Counted from the first letter of the stretch, positions 27,902 to 39,666 are shown. The stretch is 64,000 bases of DNA from Pseudomaricurvus hydrocarbonicus (GCF_011602365.1 NZ_JAAONZ010000009.1:62001-126000); one strand, 5' to 3'. The notes: generated by a model from the letters alone, not told the origin. Numbers and translations: made by a program.

Positions 27902-28930
27902 CTATTTTCTGTCTCTTAAACCTTTCTGGTACTGCCCTGGCGACATGCCGGTCCAGCTTTTAAACGCGCGTATAAACGAAGCGGTTTCGGTGTAGCCAAC
28001 TTTTTCCCCCGCCTCGGCGATCGAGGCGCTGTCCTGACTCAGCCAGTAGATGGCCTGATCCCGGCGTAAATCATCTTTCATTTGTTGAAATCGACTGCCT
28101 TCGGCGGTGAGTTTGCGGCGCAAGGTTCTCGAGGTCATGTGCAATTGTTCAGCAATGTCCTCCAGAGTGGTTTGATGGGGGCTGCTGGACTGTTCCAGAA
28201 GTTGCATGACACGTTCAGTTTGAAAATCGGCAAAGCGCTGCTTGCGAAACCACTGCAGGGGAATCTGGGCAAGGTAGCGTTTCAGTTGTTCCATGTTGCG
28301 ATGAACGGGAAGCTCCATGACATGCTTGGGCCAAACCAGTGTGTTGTGCGGCTGGTTGAATTCCCGCTGGGTGGGAAACAGCAATCGATACTCTTCGGCG
28401 TGCTGCGGTGCAGGGTAGGCCAGTTGAACGCGGGTCAATGGAATCACCTGGCCGATCAGCCAGGAGGGAAAGCGATGCCAGATCAGCAATAACAGTTCTA
28501 TCAGGACATGTTCAGGGTCCAGTTCTGGCTTATCCAGCCTGAGACTTACCCGGACCTCGGTATGGCTTTCTTCTATTTCAAATCGAATGGCGCGCGTAAT
28601 CAGTCCGTAAAAACGCCGGGTTTCATAAATGGCTTCACCCAGTGTGCGGGTGTGAATCAAGTGTTCGCAGAGCAGCGGGAATACGCCAAAGCGACAGGGT
28701 TCTGACGCCAGCCCCAAAAACTCATCGTCGGCCTCCGTCATGATTTTGATCAACAGGCGTGCCAATTGTCGGGGTGCCAGGCGGGAGCCTTGTTGCTGCA
28801 GGAGCGAAGGGGAGAGCGCAGCAAATTCCAGCAGCGCCTGCTCATCCAACCCCAGCCGCAGGCCATTTTGCAGGTGCGCACGGGCAAAGTAGCTGGAAAC
28901 AGTATGGCGTATGTCGTGGGCTTCTATCAT
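27902..28930 (-). CDS. AraC-family transcriptional regulator
   Basis: 342 residues. The N-terminal arabinose-binding-like domain of the OruR/ArgR-type ('Arabinose_bd') group spans about 15-210. The C-terminal AraC double helix-turn-helix (about 240-340) has LEDIAEQLHMTSRTLRRKLTAEGSRFQQMKDDLRRDQAIYWL and IAEAGEKVGYTETASFIRAFKSWTGMSPGQYQ. It is divergent from the acyl-CoA dehydrogenase gene (252 bases between starts), which is the probable target. Ligand unknown; a fatty acid or its CoA ester would suit. Confidence 0.9.
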   Translation of the reverse strand: MIEAHDIRHTVSSYFARAHLQNGLRLGLDEQALLEFAALSPSLLQQQGSRLAPRQLARLLIKIMTEADDEFLGLASEPCRFGVFPLLCEHLIHTRTLGEAIYETRRFYGLITRAIRFEIEESHTEVRVSLRLDKPELDPEHVLIELLLLIWHRFPSWLIGQVIPLTRVQLAYPAPQHAEEYRLLFPTQREFNQPHNTLVWPKHVMELPVHRNMEQLKRYLAQIPLQWFRKQRFADFQTERVMQLLEQSSSPHQTTLEDIAEQLHMTSRTLRRKLTAEGSRFQQMKDDLRRDQAIYWLSQDSASIAEAGEKVGYTETASFIRAFKSWTGMSPGQYQKGLRDRK

Positions 28931-29182
28931 GTTTGTCGTGCGACCTTGAAGGGGGAGTGTTGTGTCCGTATTTGATAGTGTAATCGCTTAATTTGACCAA
29001 TATTAGCACTACTCCTGTGTTTTATAGAATTTTATTGTCCGTTTATGCTAACTGAATGACAGTATTGAACATTGTCGCCTGGGGGATGGCGGCGCACAAT
29101 GTGGCTAAGATACCGAGTGCGCTTGTTATCTCGAATGGATAGTAAGCGTGATAACTGGCTTGATACACACGAGGCACCCCTA

Positions 29183-30334
29183 ATGACCGACCCGGCAGTG
29201 AGCAATGAAGAATTAGAGTTATTCCGCGACATGGTTTTGCGCTTTTTCGAACAGGAAGTTCACCCCCACTACGAGCAGTGGGAAAAGGATTGTATGGTGC
29301 CGCGCCAGCTGTGGAATACCATGGGACAAGCTGGCCTGTTGTGTGTGGATATGCCGGAAGAGTACGGTGCCGCTGGTGCATCGTTTGAAATCAATCAAAT
29401 GATTGAGTGGGAAATGTCGCGTCTGGGGTATGGCGGTCTTGGCAGTGGCTATAACATCCACTCCAATATTGTGGCGCCATACATTTTTAACCTCGGCACC
29501 GAAGAGCAGAAAAACGAGTGGCTGCCAAAGCTGGTGACCGGGGAGGCCGTGGGCGCGATTGCCATGACTGAGCCAGGCGCTGGCAGCGATCTTGCGGGTA
29601 TGCGCACGACCGCAGTTCGGGACGGTGACGAATTTGTTATTAACGGGTCTAAGGTGTTTATCACTAATGGCATCCATACGGACCTCGTGATTGTTTGCGC
29701 CAAGACAGATCCGGGAGCGGGTTCTAAAGGGGTTTCCCTGTTTCTGGTGGATGCCTCCTTGCCCGGATTTTCCAAAGGTCAAAAAATTGAGAAAATCGGC
29801 CAGCACGCCAGTGACACGGCGGAGCTGTTCTTTGACAACCTCAGAGTTCCGGCTTCGGCTTTGCTGGGGGGCGAAAATCAGGGCTTTATTCACCTGATGG
29901 AAGAGCTGCCTCGTGAACGTTTGGGGTGTGCGACTCAGGCGGTTGCACAGGCACAGGGTGCCTTTGACCTGGCCGTTGCTTACGTTCAGGAGCGCCAGGC
30001 GTTTGGTCAGCCCATTGCCCGTTTTCAAAATACCCGATTTAAACTGGCGGATGTCAAAGCGGACATCGCGCTGAGTAAAGCGTTGCTTGATCAGAACATG
30101 GCAAAATTTAAAGCCGGCACCATGACGGTTGATGATGCCGCGATATTAAAGCTGACAACCACCGAAATGCAGTTGCGTGCGGTGAATGAGTGTCTACAAT
30201 TGTTTGGAGGCTATGGTTACACAACGGAATACCCCATTTCACGCTTCTATGTTGATGCGCGTATCCAGACCATATATGCAGGAACCTCAGAAATTATGAA
30301 AGAAGTGATTTCTCGTGGTATCCTTGGCCGCTGA
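29183..30334 (+). CDS. Acyl-CoA dehydrogenase
   Basis: FAD-dependent alpha,beta-desaturation of an acyl-CoA. 383 residues, standard length. Signatures: AIAMTEPGAGSDLAGMRTTA (about 129-148, flavin/CoA contact), INGSKVFITNGIHTDLVIV, QAFGQPIARFQNTRFKLAD, and CLQLFGGYGYTTEYPISRFYVDARIQTIYAGTSEIMKEVISR, whose YAGTSEIM holds the position of the catalytic base in medium/short-chain enzymes. I start at ATG 29183 (GAGG 9 bases upstream); the longer frame adds 37 non-homologous residues. Chain-length or branched substrate specificity cannot be read here. Confidence 0.92.
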   Translation: MTDPAVSNEELELFRDMVLRFFEQEVHPHYEQWEKDCMVPRQLWNTMGQAGLLCVDMPEEYGAAGASFEINQMIEWEMSRLGYGGLGSGYNIHSNIVAPYIFNLGTEEQKNEWLPKLVTGEAVGAIAMTEPGAGSDLAGMRTTAVRDGDEFVINGSKVFITNGIHTDLVIVCAKTDPGAGSKGVSLFLVDASLPGFSKGQKIEKIGQHASDTAELFFDNLRVPASALLGGENQGFIHLMEELPRERLGCATQAVAQAQGAFDLAVAYVQERQAFGQPIARFQNTRFKLADVKADIALSKALLDQNMAKFKAGTMTVDDAAILKLTTTEMQLRAVNECLQLFGGYGYTTEYPISRFYVDARIQTIYAGTSEIMKEVISRGILGR

Positions 30335-30434
30335 TTTTTTGAACACTGGGTTATGGGCATTTCAGTAGAGTCCATAACCATCAGAATGAGATTGCTAAGG
30401 GCGTCAAGCTCGGAGAGATTAGCAAGATCTATAG

Positions 30435-30458
30435 CCCGCCTCGTGCGGGTTTTTTTTT
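30435..30458 (+). terminator. Terminator after the acyl-CoA dehydrogenase
   Basis: CCCGC / GCGGG stem with a short CTCGT loop and nine T. It separates the dehydrogenase from the crotonase, so they are not one simple operon. Confidence 0.9.
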
Positions 30459-30604
30459 GCCTTTTGCTAATACCAACCGCCTCCGAATGGTTGTTGTTTC
30501 GCGACTTGGGGCTTTTGTCAGTAAGTTGGCCGATTTGGGCAATGTGTACTGACCGCTCCCTGGTCAATAATGGCGATAAGCAAGAGCGATAACATTAACA
30601 GTCA

Positions 30605-30627
30605 AAGGCAGTATTCAGTACTGCCTT
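30605..30627 (+). promoter_or_regulatory. Perfect 9-bp inverted repeat in the crotonase leader
   Basis: AAGGCAGTA (30605-30613) and TACTGCCTT (30619-30627) around TTCAG. It lies 22 bases before the ribosome site of the crotonase. It may be a hairpin in the leader or a repressor site. No T-run follows. Confidence 0.5.
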
Positions 30628-30659
30628 ATAAAGAATTGGACAACAAGCAGGAGAGCCTT

Positions 30660-31364
30660 ATGAGTGACTTGGTGAAATACGAAATCGACGGCAATATTGC
30701 CACCATTACTTTTCAAAATGGCAAGGTCAACGCCATGTCGCCAGACCATCTGACGGCTATCGATGCCGCTTTGGATAAGGCTGAAGCCGCAGGTGCCGTG
30801 GTTATGCTGGTGGGGCAGCCGGGTATTTTTTCAGCCGGATTTGATTTGAAAGTATTCCAAAAAGACCCCAAAGAAGGGGTTGAGATGGTTACCCAGGGGT
30901 CTAAACTTTGTCGCCGGTTGCAGTCATTTCCTACTCCGGTGGTGGGTGTCTGCACCGGCCATGCGATTGCTCAGGGTTGCTTTACTCTGTTGTCCTGCGA
31001 TTATCGAATTGGCGTCGCCGGTCCGTTTCAGTTGGGGCTGAATGAAGTTCAGATTGGTATGACCATGCACCACGCCGGTATCGAAATGGCAAGATTCCGT
31101 CTGACACCTTCCTTCTTCCAGCGTTCTGTGATTAATGCCGAGATGTACGATCCGGCTATGGCCGTGACCGCCGGCTTCCTGGATAAAATAGTGCCTGAGG
31201 AGGATCTGATGGTGGCCGCCAAGGCGGAAGCCACACGGTTGGCGGGTCTGAATTTACCTGCTCACAAGGCCTCTAAGCTCAAAGCCCGCGCCGCGCAACT
31301 GGATGCTCTGGATCAAGCCATCGCCACGGATCACAAAGATCAAATGGCGTTGTTGGGGGGCTAA
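30660..31364 (+). CDS. Crotonase / enoyl-CoA hydratase-family protein
   Basis: 234 residues, short for the family (usually about 255-265). Family features: ATITFQNGKVNAMSPDHLTAIDAAL, VLMVGQPGIFSAGFDLK (acyl-CoA/oxyanion segment), GVCTGHAIAQGCFTLLSCDYRIGV and QLGLNEVQIGMTMHHAG, where the Glu of NEVQIG is at the place of one catalytic acid. The second Glu, normally in the GGG-x-E turn, is missing (QGCFTLLSC). So hydratase activity is doubtful, and isomerase, hydrolase or decarboxylase activity is possible. ATG 30660 follows AGGAGA by 5 bases; an earlier in-frame ATG 90 bases upstream lacks a site and spans the inverted repeat. Confidence 0.87.
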   Translation: MSDLVKYEIDGNIATITFQNGKVNAMSPDHLTAIDAALDKAEAAGAVVMLVGQPGIFSAGFDLKVFQKDPKEGVEMVTQGSKLCRRLQSFPTPVVGVCTGHAIAQGCFTLLSCDYRIGVAGPFQLGLNEVQIGMTMHHAGIEMARFRLTPSFFQRSVINAEMYDPAMAVTAGFLDKIVPEEDLMVAAKAEATRLAGLNLPAHKASKLKARAAQLDALDQAIATDHKDQMALLGG

Positions 31365-31617
31365 AATCGTCATTGACGCAAGCCCGGTAAGCGATGCGAG
31401 ACAGTTGAATTCGCCGCTGTTTCGCCGCTCAACTCAAGTGAGTGGCACCCATCACCCCAGCGTATTTCCGCCCGCGGGAAGAGGCTGGCTGACGCGCCTC
31501 TCTATTTCTCTGGGTGATACCCTCGCATTAGGCAAATAAACTTATCAGCCTCCGGTGGGTGTGCTTAGATGATGCCATTAGAACAACAAAAATTAGCCTG
31601 TTGCTGCGGAGAGAGCC

Positions 31618-33744
31618 ATGTCTGACGAAATTATCACGCATTATCGTGCCTGCCATTTATGCGAGGCCATTTGTGGCCTGGAAATCAAAACTCAGGGTGC
31701 GCAGGTCCTGTCGATCAAAGGGGATAAAGAAGACCCATTCAGCCGGGGCCATATCTGTCCAAAAGCCACCGCGCTGCAGGATCTGCACTTCGATCCAGAC
31801 CGCCTGAAGCATCCGGTAAAACGTGTGGGTGACGGCTGGCAACAGATCAGTTGGGAAGAAGCGTTCGACACGGTTGCCGAGAACCTGGTTCGCGTCCAGC
31901 AGGCCGGCGGTAACAATGCCGTGGCGCTGTATTCCGGCAACCCAAACGTCCACAACTATGGCAGCCTGACCCATGGCGGTATCCTGCGCAAGGTGCTGCA
32001 GACCCAGAATAACTACTCCGCGACGTCACTGGATCAGTTGCCGCATCAACTCATTTCTTATGCGATGTACGGTCACCAGTCACTGATACCCATCCCGGAT
32101 ATTGATCGCACGCAATATATGCTGATCATTGGCGGCAATCCGCTGGCTTCCAACGGCAGTATTATGACTGTACCGGATGTCAGCAAACGCTTGAAAGCGA
32201 TTCAGGCTCGAGGCGGCAAGTTTGTGGTGATCGATCCGCGTCGTACTGAAACCGCGGCGATTGCCGATGAGCATCATTTTATCCGCCCTGGCAGTGATGC
32301 CTTTTTGTTAATGGCCGTCATCCACACACTGTTTGAAGAAAACCTGGTACAGCCAGGGCATTTGGCTCCGGTTCTGGATGGTCTTGATGAGGTCAAACAG
32401 GCAGCGGCAGGCTTTACCGCCGAGATGGCGGCTGAGCAAACCGGTATTGATGCCTCGGCGATTCGACAAATGGCCCGGGACATGGCCGCCGCGGAAGGCG
32501 CCGTGTGTTATGGCCGCATGGGGGTATCGGTACAGCTGTATGGTTCGCTGTGCCAATGGGCCATCCAGGTGATAAATATTCTGACCGGTTCGCTGGACGT
32601 TCCAGGCGGCGCCCTGGTGACGTCCCCCGCGTTTGGCTACATCAAGCCAGGGGAGTCCGGAGCGGGCAGTTTTGGGCGCCGACACAGTCGAGTGAAGGGG
32701 CTGCCGGAATTCAGTGGTGAGTTTCCCAGTTCGGTCCTGGCAGAAGAAATCTTAACCCCGGGCGAAGGCCAAGTGCGGGCTCTGGTGACGCGGGCGGGCA
32801 ATCCGGTGCTGTCAGCGCCCAACGGCAATGAAATGGATCGGGCACTGGAAAGCCTCGATTATATGGTGGCGGTGGACCTGTACATCAACGAAACCACTCG
32901 GCATGCGGATATTATTCTTCCGCCCACAGGGCCGCTGGAGCACGATCACTACGACATTGCTTTCCACCGTTTGGCGGTGCGCAACACCACCCGTTATAAC
33001 GAGCCGGTGTTTGAGCCTGAGCCAGACAGTCGCCACGACTGGGAAATCTTCAACGAATTGTCCGCGCGAATTGCCGCGCTGAAAAATATAGAGTTCAAGC
33101 CTTTGCCAGCCCCTGACCAGTTGCTCGATTTGGCTCTGCAGTATGGCCACTATGGCAAAGCCACAGGCGCTCAGGAAGCCCTGACGTTAGAAAAACTGAA
33201 GGAATATCCGCACGGTCTGGATTTGGGCCCCCTGCAGACGGGCTTGGCGGAACGTTTGTGCACGCAAGACGGTCGCATTCACATGAATGTGGAGTATTTG
33301 TTGGCAGACGTTGAGCGCTTGCGTCACAACCAGACAGAGTGGAATGCGGATGAATTGTTGTTGATTGGTCGCCGTCACGTGCGCAGTAACAACTCCTGGA
33401 TGCACAATTATCAGCGGTTGGTGAAGGGGAAGCCTCGCTGGCAGCTGTTGATGCACCCGGACGACCTCGCCCGGCACCACTTGAGTGACAACAGTGAGGT
33501 GACCATTGAATCCCGTGTGGGTAAGGTCACCACTACGGTAGTGGCCAGCAACGAAGTCATGCCGGGCGTGGTGAGCCTGCCGCACGGCTGGGGTCACAAG
33601 CGCAAAGGGGTGCAAATGGGAATCGCCGCTGAACAGCAAGGCGTGAGTTGTAACGACTTGACCGATGAGCAGCGGTTTGATCCGGTGAGCGGGAATGCCG
33701 TCCTGAACGGAGTCCCGGTTAAGGTTTTTGCGGCCGATCAGTAG
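31618..33744 (+). CDS. Molybdopterin-dependent oxidoreductase with N-terminal [4Fe-4S] motif
   Basis: 708 residues, DMSO reductase/formate dehydrogenase superfamily. The N-terminal Fe4S4 segment is CHLCEAICGLEI (about 12-23) with a fourth Cys in GHICPKA (about 46). Molybdopterin-binding parts follow: IIGGNPLASNGSIMTVPDVSKRLKAIQARGGKFVVIDPRRTETAAIADEHHFIRPGSDAFLLMAVIHTLF and, near the C-terminus, VSLPHGWGHKRKGVQMG. No Tat signal is seen, so it is probably cytoplasmic. No electron-transfer partner or cofactor gene is adjacent, so the donor/acceptor is unknown. Its last 26 bases overlap the 3' end of the convergent thiDE gene. Confidence 0.88.
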   Translation: MSDEIITHYRACHLCEAICGLEIKTQGAQVLSIKGDKEDPFSRGHICPKATALQDLHFDPDRLKHPVKRVGDGWQQISWEEAFDTVAENLVRVQQAGGNNAVALYSGNPNVHNYGSLTHGGILRKVLQTQNNYSATSLDQLPHQLISYAMYGHQSLIPIPDIDRTQYMLIIGGNPLASNGSIMTVPDVSKRLKAIQARGGKFVVIDPRRTETAAIADEHHFIRPGSDAFLLMAVIHTLFEENLVQPGHLAPVLDGLDEVKQAAAGFTAEMAAEQTGIDASAIRQMARDMAAAEGAVCYGRMGVSVQLYGSLCQWAIQVINILTGSLDVPGGALVTSPAFGYIKPGESGAGSFGRRHSRVKGLPEFSGEFPSSVLAEEILTPGEGQVRALVTRAGNPVLSAPNGNEMDRALESLDYMVAVDLYINETTRHADIILPPTGPLEHDHYDIAFHRLAVRNTTRYNEPVFEPEPDSRHDWEIFNELSARIAALKNIEFKPLPAPDQLLDLALQYGHYGKATGAQEALTLEKLKEYPHGLDLGPLQTGLAERLCTQDGRIHMNVEYLLADVERLRHNQTEWNADELLLIGRRHVRSNNSWMHNYQRLVKGKPRWQLLMHPDDLARHHLSDNSEVTIESRVGKVTTTVVASNEVMPGVVSLPHGWGHKRKGVQMGIAAEQQGVSCNDLTDEQRFDPVSGNAVLNGVPVKVFAADQ

Positions 33745-35254
33745 GGAGTCTGGCGCCAGCCCCAGCCTTGAATTTGTCCTGCAGATGTTTCACGCTCTGG
33801 GCGTAGTGGTGGTCGGTGCGGATGGCGCTGACCACCGCTGCGGAGCCGACACCGCACCTCAGTACTTCTTCAAGGTTGTTGTGGGTGATGCCGCCAATGG
33901 CGACCAGCGGGAACGTTGAAGCCAATACCTGGCACCAGGCTGTTAAATTTGCCAGTCCGATGGTTCGGACGGTTTTAGTTCCTGTCGGGAACACCGAGCC
34001 CATGGCAATGTAGCTCGGGTTGAAGTTTGCCGCTCGCAGCCATTCGTACTCGCTGTGGGAGCTCAGCCCCAGCCGCAAGCCACTTGCTTGAATCGTTTTC
34101 AGCGGCGCTGTATCCATGTCTTCCTGGCCGAGATGCACTCCATAGGCTTGATGTTTGATGGCCAGCTGCCAGTGGTCGTTGATGAATACACGGGCGTTGT
34201 ACTGCCTGCCCAGTGCCACAGCTCTGCCAATTACTGTATCCAGATAACCCTGATCCAGACTTTTCACCCGCAGTTGCAGGGTGGTGATGCCCAGTGCCAA
34301 CAAGCGATCTAACCATTCCACCGAGTTGACGATGGGGTACAACCCCAGGAGGTGAGTATTGCAGCTGGCGAAGGCTGGCTGGTCAAAGCCCTGTGGGGTG
34401 TTTGAAACTGCAGGGTAGTGGCAATAGTCTTGTGGCCAGCCGGTATTCGCGAGTCGGCCATGTTTTTGGCCGATCGCAAAGCCGCGGCTGATCCCCTGAT
34501 GAACGTAAGCACTGGCCAGTACCACGGCATCGGGCAGGCGTTTTCCCTGTGCCACAAAGCTGGCAATGGCGGAGGCCAGAGTACAACCCGTGCCCCGGGT
34601 ATGCTCGGATATCAGGCGAGGTTGCCGCAGCCAAACTTGATGGGTGCCATCGTCGAAATAATCCAGAACGTGGTCCGAGACACCGACGCATTCATCGCGG
34701 TGGCCTCCTTTCAGCAGTACCGCTTGAGCCCCCATCTGACGTAACTGGGCGGCGGCAGCGATCATGTCATCATCGGTTTGTATCTGCCGGTTGAGCAGCC
34801 GCTGAGCTTCAGGAATGTTGGGAGTGATCAGGTCTGCGGCAGCGATCAGCGTCGAGTAAGCTTGCAGTTGCGCCTGAGAACTGAAATCGGTTCCGGTGGT
34901 GGATGACAACACCGGGTCAACGATCACGGCACAATCAACCTGGCGGGCGAATTGAGCCGCCTGCACAACCTGATCGGCCGATAGCAACAGGCCTATTTTG
35001 ATGGCCTGGACAGAGAGGTCCTGTCGGATCGCGTCCAGCTGGGCGGCAAAGCTTTGCTTGGACGCTGGTTCAATGTGTGAAACCGCTTGCGAGTTTTGTG
35101 CAGTGAGTCCACTGATGACGCTGGCACCGTGGACCCCCAGATCCTGCATCACCCGCAAATCACATTGAACACCGGCATGGCCACTGCAGTCCGAGGCGGC
35201 AATGGCACAGGCTACGGGGAGAGCGAGGTTAAGCGCTGCGTCAGGTTTTTTCAT
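33719..35254 (-). CDS. thiDE: Bifunctional HMP(-P) kinase / thiamine-phosphate synthase
   Basis: 511-residue fusion. Residues about 10-260 are the ThiD ribokinase-like domain (CAIAASDCSGHAGVQCDLRVMQDLGVHGASVISGLTAQNS, LLKGGH, RGTGCTLASAIASFVAQG), which makes HMP-PP. Residues about 300-500 are ThiE (LYPIVNSVEWLDRLLALGITTLQLRVK, VFINDHWQLAIKHQAYGVHLGQEDM, GLSSHS, GSVFPTGTKT, VAIGGI), which joins HMP-PP to thiazole phosphate. The usual ThiD SDPSGGAG loop reads SDCSGHAG here. Last gene of the thiC operon, 6 bases after thiG. Confidence 0.93.
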   Translation of the reverse strand: MKKPDAALNLALPVACAIAASDCSGHAGVQCDLRVMQDLGVHGASVISGLTAQNSQAVSHIEPASKQSFAAQLDAIRQDLSVQAIKIGLLLSADQVVQAAQFARQVDCAVIVDPVLSSTTGTDFSSQAQLQAYSTLIAAADLITPNIPEAQRLLNRQIQTDDDMIAAAAQLRQMGAQAVLLKGGHRDECVGVSDHVLDYFDDGTHQVWLRQPRLISEHTRGTGCTLASAIASFVAQGKRLPDAVVLASAYVHQGISRGFAIGQKHGRLANTGWPQDYCHYPAVSNTPQGFDQPAFASCNTHLLGLYPIVNSVEWLDRLLALGITTLQLRVKSLDQGYLDTVIGRAVALGRQYNARVFINDHWQLAIKHQAYGVHLGQEDMDTAPLKTIQASGLRLGLSSHSEYEWLRAANFNPSYIAMGSVFPTGTKTVRTIGLANLTAWCQVLASTFPLVAIGGITHNNLEEVLRCGVGSAAVVSAIRTDHHYAQSVKHLQDKFKAGAGARLPTDRPQKP

Positions 35255-35260
35255 GGTGGA

Positions 35261-36142
35261 TTACGACTGGTGCCAAAAGGGTTGCCCGAGAGTCGGGGTG
35301 GAAGGGGAGGCGGTCTGGCTCTTGTGGATCAAACCGGCCAAATGGGCGTCGCGGCCGGCTTCAATGGCTTGCGCAAACGCGTGTGCCATGCGCACCGGAT
35401 CACTGGCTTTCGCCACCGCGGTGTTTAACAGTATGCCGTCAAATCCCATTTCCATGGCCTCGGCTGCCTGCGACGGCGCACCCAGACCGGCGTCAATAAT
35501 GAGGGGGGTGTTGGGAAGACGTTCACGCAATGTGCGCAGGTTATAGCGGTTCATTAACCCCTGACCCGTGCCGATCGGGGCACCCCAGGGCATTAATACT
35601 TCGCAGCCAACATCCAGCAGTTTTTGTCCCAACACAAGATCGTCCGTGGTGTAGGGCAAGACCTTAAAACCGCGTTTAACCAGCTCGGCGGCGGCTTCCA
35701 CCAGACCAAAGGGGCAGGGTTGCAGATTGTAATCGTCCCCGACCACTTCCAGTTTTAGCCAGTTGGTGTTGAAAATTTCACGACTCATTTCAGCCAGGTT
35801 GATGGCTTCTTTGGGGGTTTTGCAGCCGGCCGTATTCGGCAGTAATCGACAGCCGGAGTCGCGGATGTACTGCCAAAACGTCTCGCCGTCCTGTTGGCTT
35901 TGATCTTGCTGAGGGCTTTGCCCTTGCAGTTGGCCGCTCCCGGTTGTTGGGTTCTGCCGGCGTAACGATAATGTAACCATGCCGGTGCGGGCTGCGCTGA
36001 TGCTGTCACGCATCGTTTGCGGGGAGGGGTACAGCGCTGTCCCCAAAATAAAGCGGCTACTTAAGCTCTCACCGTAGAGGGTGAATGGAGTATCGGAAAA
36101 TGCCGGCTGAGTTTCTGGGTTAAGTGAAGGCTTACGAGACAT
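35261..36142 (-). CDS. thiG: Thiazole synthase ThiG, with a Gln/Ser-rich insertion
   Basis: Makes the thiazole phosphate from ThiS-thiocarboxylate, dehydroglycine and DXP. 293 residues, about 30 longer than usual ThiG. Family segments: [28 protein letters not shown]-like, [34 protein letters not shown] (Schiff-base Lys in the LKLEVVGD motif), [25 protein letters not shown] and [30 protein letters not shown]. The excess is a low-complexity run of Gln/Ser/Gly just after LRRQNP (about 65-87). Gap to thiS is 2 bases. Confidence 0.94.
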   Translation of the reverse strand: MSRKPSLNPETQPAFSDTPFTLYGESLSSRFILGTALYPSPQTMRDSISAARTGMVTLSLRRQNPTTGSGQLQGQSPQQDQSQQDGETFWQYIRDSGCRLLPNTAGCKTPKEAINLAEMSREIFNTNWLKLEVVGDDYNLQPCPFGLVEAAAELVKRGFKVLPYTTDDLVLGQKLLDVGCEVLMPWGAPIGTGQGLMNRYNLRTLRERLPNTPLIIDAGLGAPSQAAEAMEMGFDGILLNTAVAKASDPVRMAHAFAQAIEAGRDAHLAGLIHKSQTASPSTPTLGQPFWHQS

Positions 36143-36144
36143 GC

Positions 36145-36348
36145 CTAGCCACCTCCTACGGGTTTCACAATATCAATTTGGTCGCCTGCGGACAGTGTCA
36201 CCTGGTGGTATTGGCTGCGAGGAATGAACTCCCCATTGATGGCTGCCGCTGCCAGCGTGTCACTCAGTTGCCAGTGCGCCAGAGCCTCGGTCAGGCTCAT
36301 GGTTCCGGGCAAAGTATGAGGTTCGTTATTCAGACTAACCGTTAACAT
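36145..36348 (-). CDS. thiS: Sulfur carrier protein ThiS
   Basis: 67-residue ubiquitin-like carrier whose C-terminal glycine is thiocarboxylated. It ends DIVKPVGGG, giving the essential Gly-Gly end, with a beta-grasp pattern before it ([37 protein letters not shown]). It overlaps the end of thiO by 7 bases and is followed directly by thiG, its client. No thiF is seen in the window, so the activating enzyme must be elsewhere (MoeB/ThiF-type). Confidence 0.93.
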   Translation of the reverse strand: MLTVSLNNEPHTLPGTMSLTEALAHWQLSDTLAAAAINGEFIPRSQYHQVTLSAGDQIDIVKPVGGG

Positions 36349-37484
36349 AGTGAATGTTCTCTATTCGATGGCGAAGGCTTTTGGTTCGATGGCGAACGCT
36401 TTAACGATGTCGATATTCCCCGGGTTATGTGCGAAGTAAACACACTGGCCTCAAGTTCTAACACTTCGGCCAGTATGCACTCCACCACCGCCGGGGCCAG
36501 CAGGTAGCCGTGGCGGTACAATCCGTTGGCTCTGACTAAACCGGGCTGACGTTCAAGCCGGGGCCGGTTGTCCATCAGTGATGGACGTAAATTCACATCG
36601 GTCATAACGACGCGAGCTTCGGCAAAGGCCGGGTTTAACGCATAGAGCGCACTGGACAGTTCCAGATGGGAGCGCAAGCTGATCGGTGATCGATCCTCCG
36701 ATTCAATTTCGGTTGCGCCAATAATGAACTGCTGGTTGGGCTTGGGTACGACGTAAAGCTTGTAACGGGGGTGCATAAATCGCACCGGGCGTTGCAACTC
36801 AAGCTCCGGGGTTTGCACCCATAAAACTTCCCCGCGGACACCGCGCAAATCCTTGATGTCAGGTTTAGCCCCAACACCGCGACAATCAATCACTTCATCA
36901 AAGCTGAGGCTTTGATGCTGGGTGTCGACCCGGTGGGCTTGCAGGCTCTGCACCGGGGTGTGCTCAAGCGTGCGCCCCCCCAGCGCCTGAATGTCGGCCA
37001 GCAGTTGATCGAGCAGCGCGTGATTGTCGAGGTGGGCTTCCGTGCGCAAATACAGGGCGCGATGAAAGTGGCTCAGATCACTTTCCAGTCGGGCAATTTG
37101 TGACTGCTCCAGCCATTCATAGTCGCTGCCGCACTGATCGCCGAGATGATGCTGCAGTTTGGCGGCGAATTGGGTGAGCTGAGAGGCATCCTGGGTGTGG
37201 GCGAGTACCAACGAGCCGCGTTCAGAGTAGCTGATCGGTCGTTGCAGTTGCCGGTTCCAGGCAGGCCAGAGTGCTAAACCGGCCATGCCCATGTCGTAAA
37301 TCAGACGCTCACTGTCGACCACTTCCGACAGCGGTGAAATCATCGCGGCGGCGGTGCGCGCAGCGCCGGGACAGACACTCAAAGAGCCTGCCTCAAACAG
37401 TGTCACGTCACAGCCAGCCTGCAATAAACGCCAGCTGGTGAGGCGACCTAACAGGCCGCCGCCCACAACTCCAATGTTTTTCAT
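36342..37484 (-). CDS. thiO: Glycine oxidase ThiO, with a repetitive C-terminal tail
   Basis: FAD-dependent oxidation of glycine to the imine used by ThiG. 380 residues. The N-terminal Rossmann motif GVVGGGLLGRLTSWRLLQAG (about 5-24) is followed by FEAGSLSVCPGAARTAAAMISP, a DAO-type core (VIDCRGVGAKPDIKDLRGVRGEVLWVQ, YVVPKPNQQFIIGATEIESED) and LVRANGLYRHGYLLAPAVVECIL. The last 20 residues repeat a SPSN unit (SPSNQKPSPSNREH), encoded by an imperfect 18-bp direct repeat at about 36365-36410. Replacement of ThiH by ThiO fits an aerobic lifestyle. Confidence 0.92.
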   Translation of the reverse strand: MKNIGVVGGGLLGRLTSWRLLQAGCDVTLFEAGSLSVCPGAARTAAAMISPLSEVVDSERLIYDMGMAGLALWPAWNRQLQRPISYSERGSLVLAHTQDASQLTQFAAKLQHHLGDQCGSDYEWLEQSQIARLESDLSHFHRALYLRTEAHLDNHALLDQLLADIQALGGRTLEHTPVQSLQAHRVDTQHQSLSFDEVIDCRGVGAKPDIKDLRGVRGEVLWVQTPELELQRPVRFMHPRYKLYVVPKPNQQFIIGATEIESEDRSPISLRSHLELSSALYALNPAFAEARVVMTDVNLRPSLMDNRPRLERQPGLVRANGLYRHGYLLAPAVVECILAEVLELEASVFTSHITRGISTSLKRSPSNQKPSPSNREHSLC

Positions 37485-37507
37485 GCGCGTTTACCCATTG
37501 ATTGTGC

Positions 37508-39556
<2,049 letters not shown>

Positions 39557-39666
39557 TCACTATTGGCTGATGCTCAACGTATTAAGCGTTTAATGCCGCT
39601 TGGTCTGTTGCTCAGTTGAAACTCTTTTACATCAACCGAGGCTGACGCTGAGGGTCATAGTGAACT

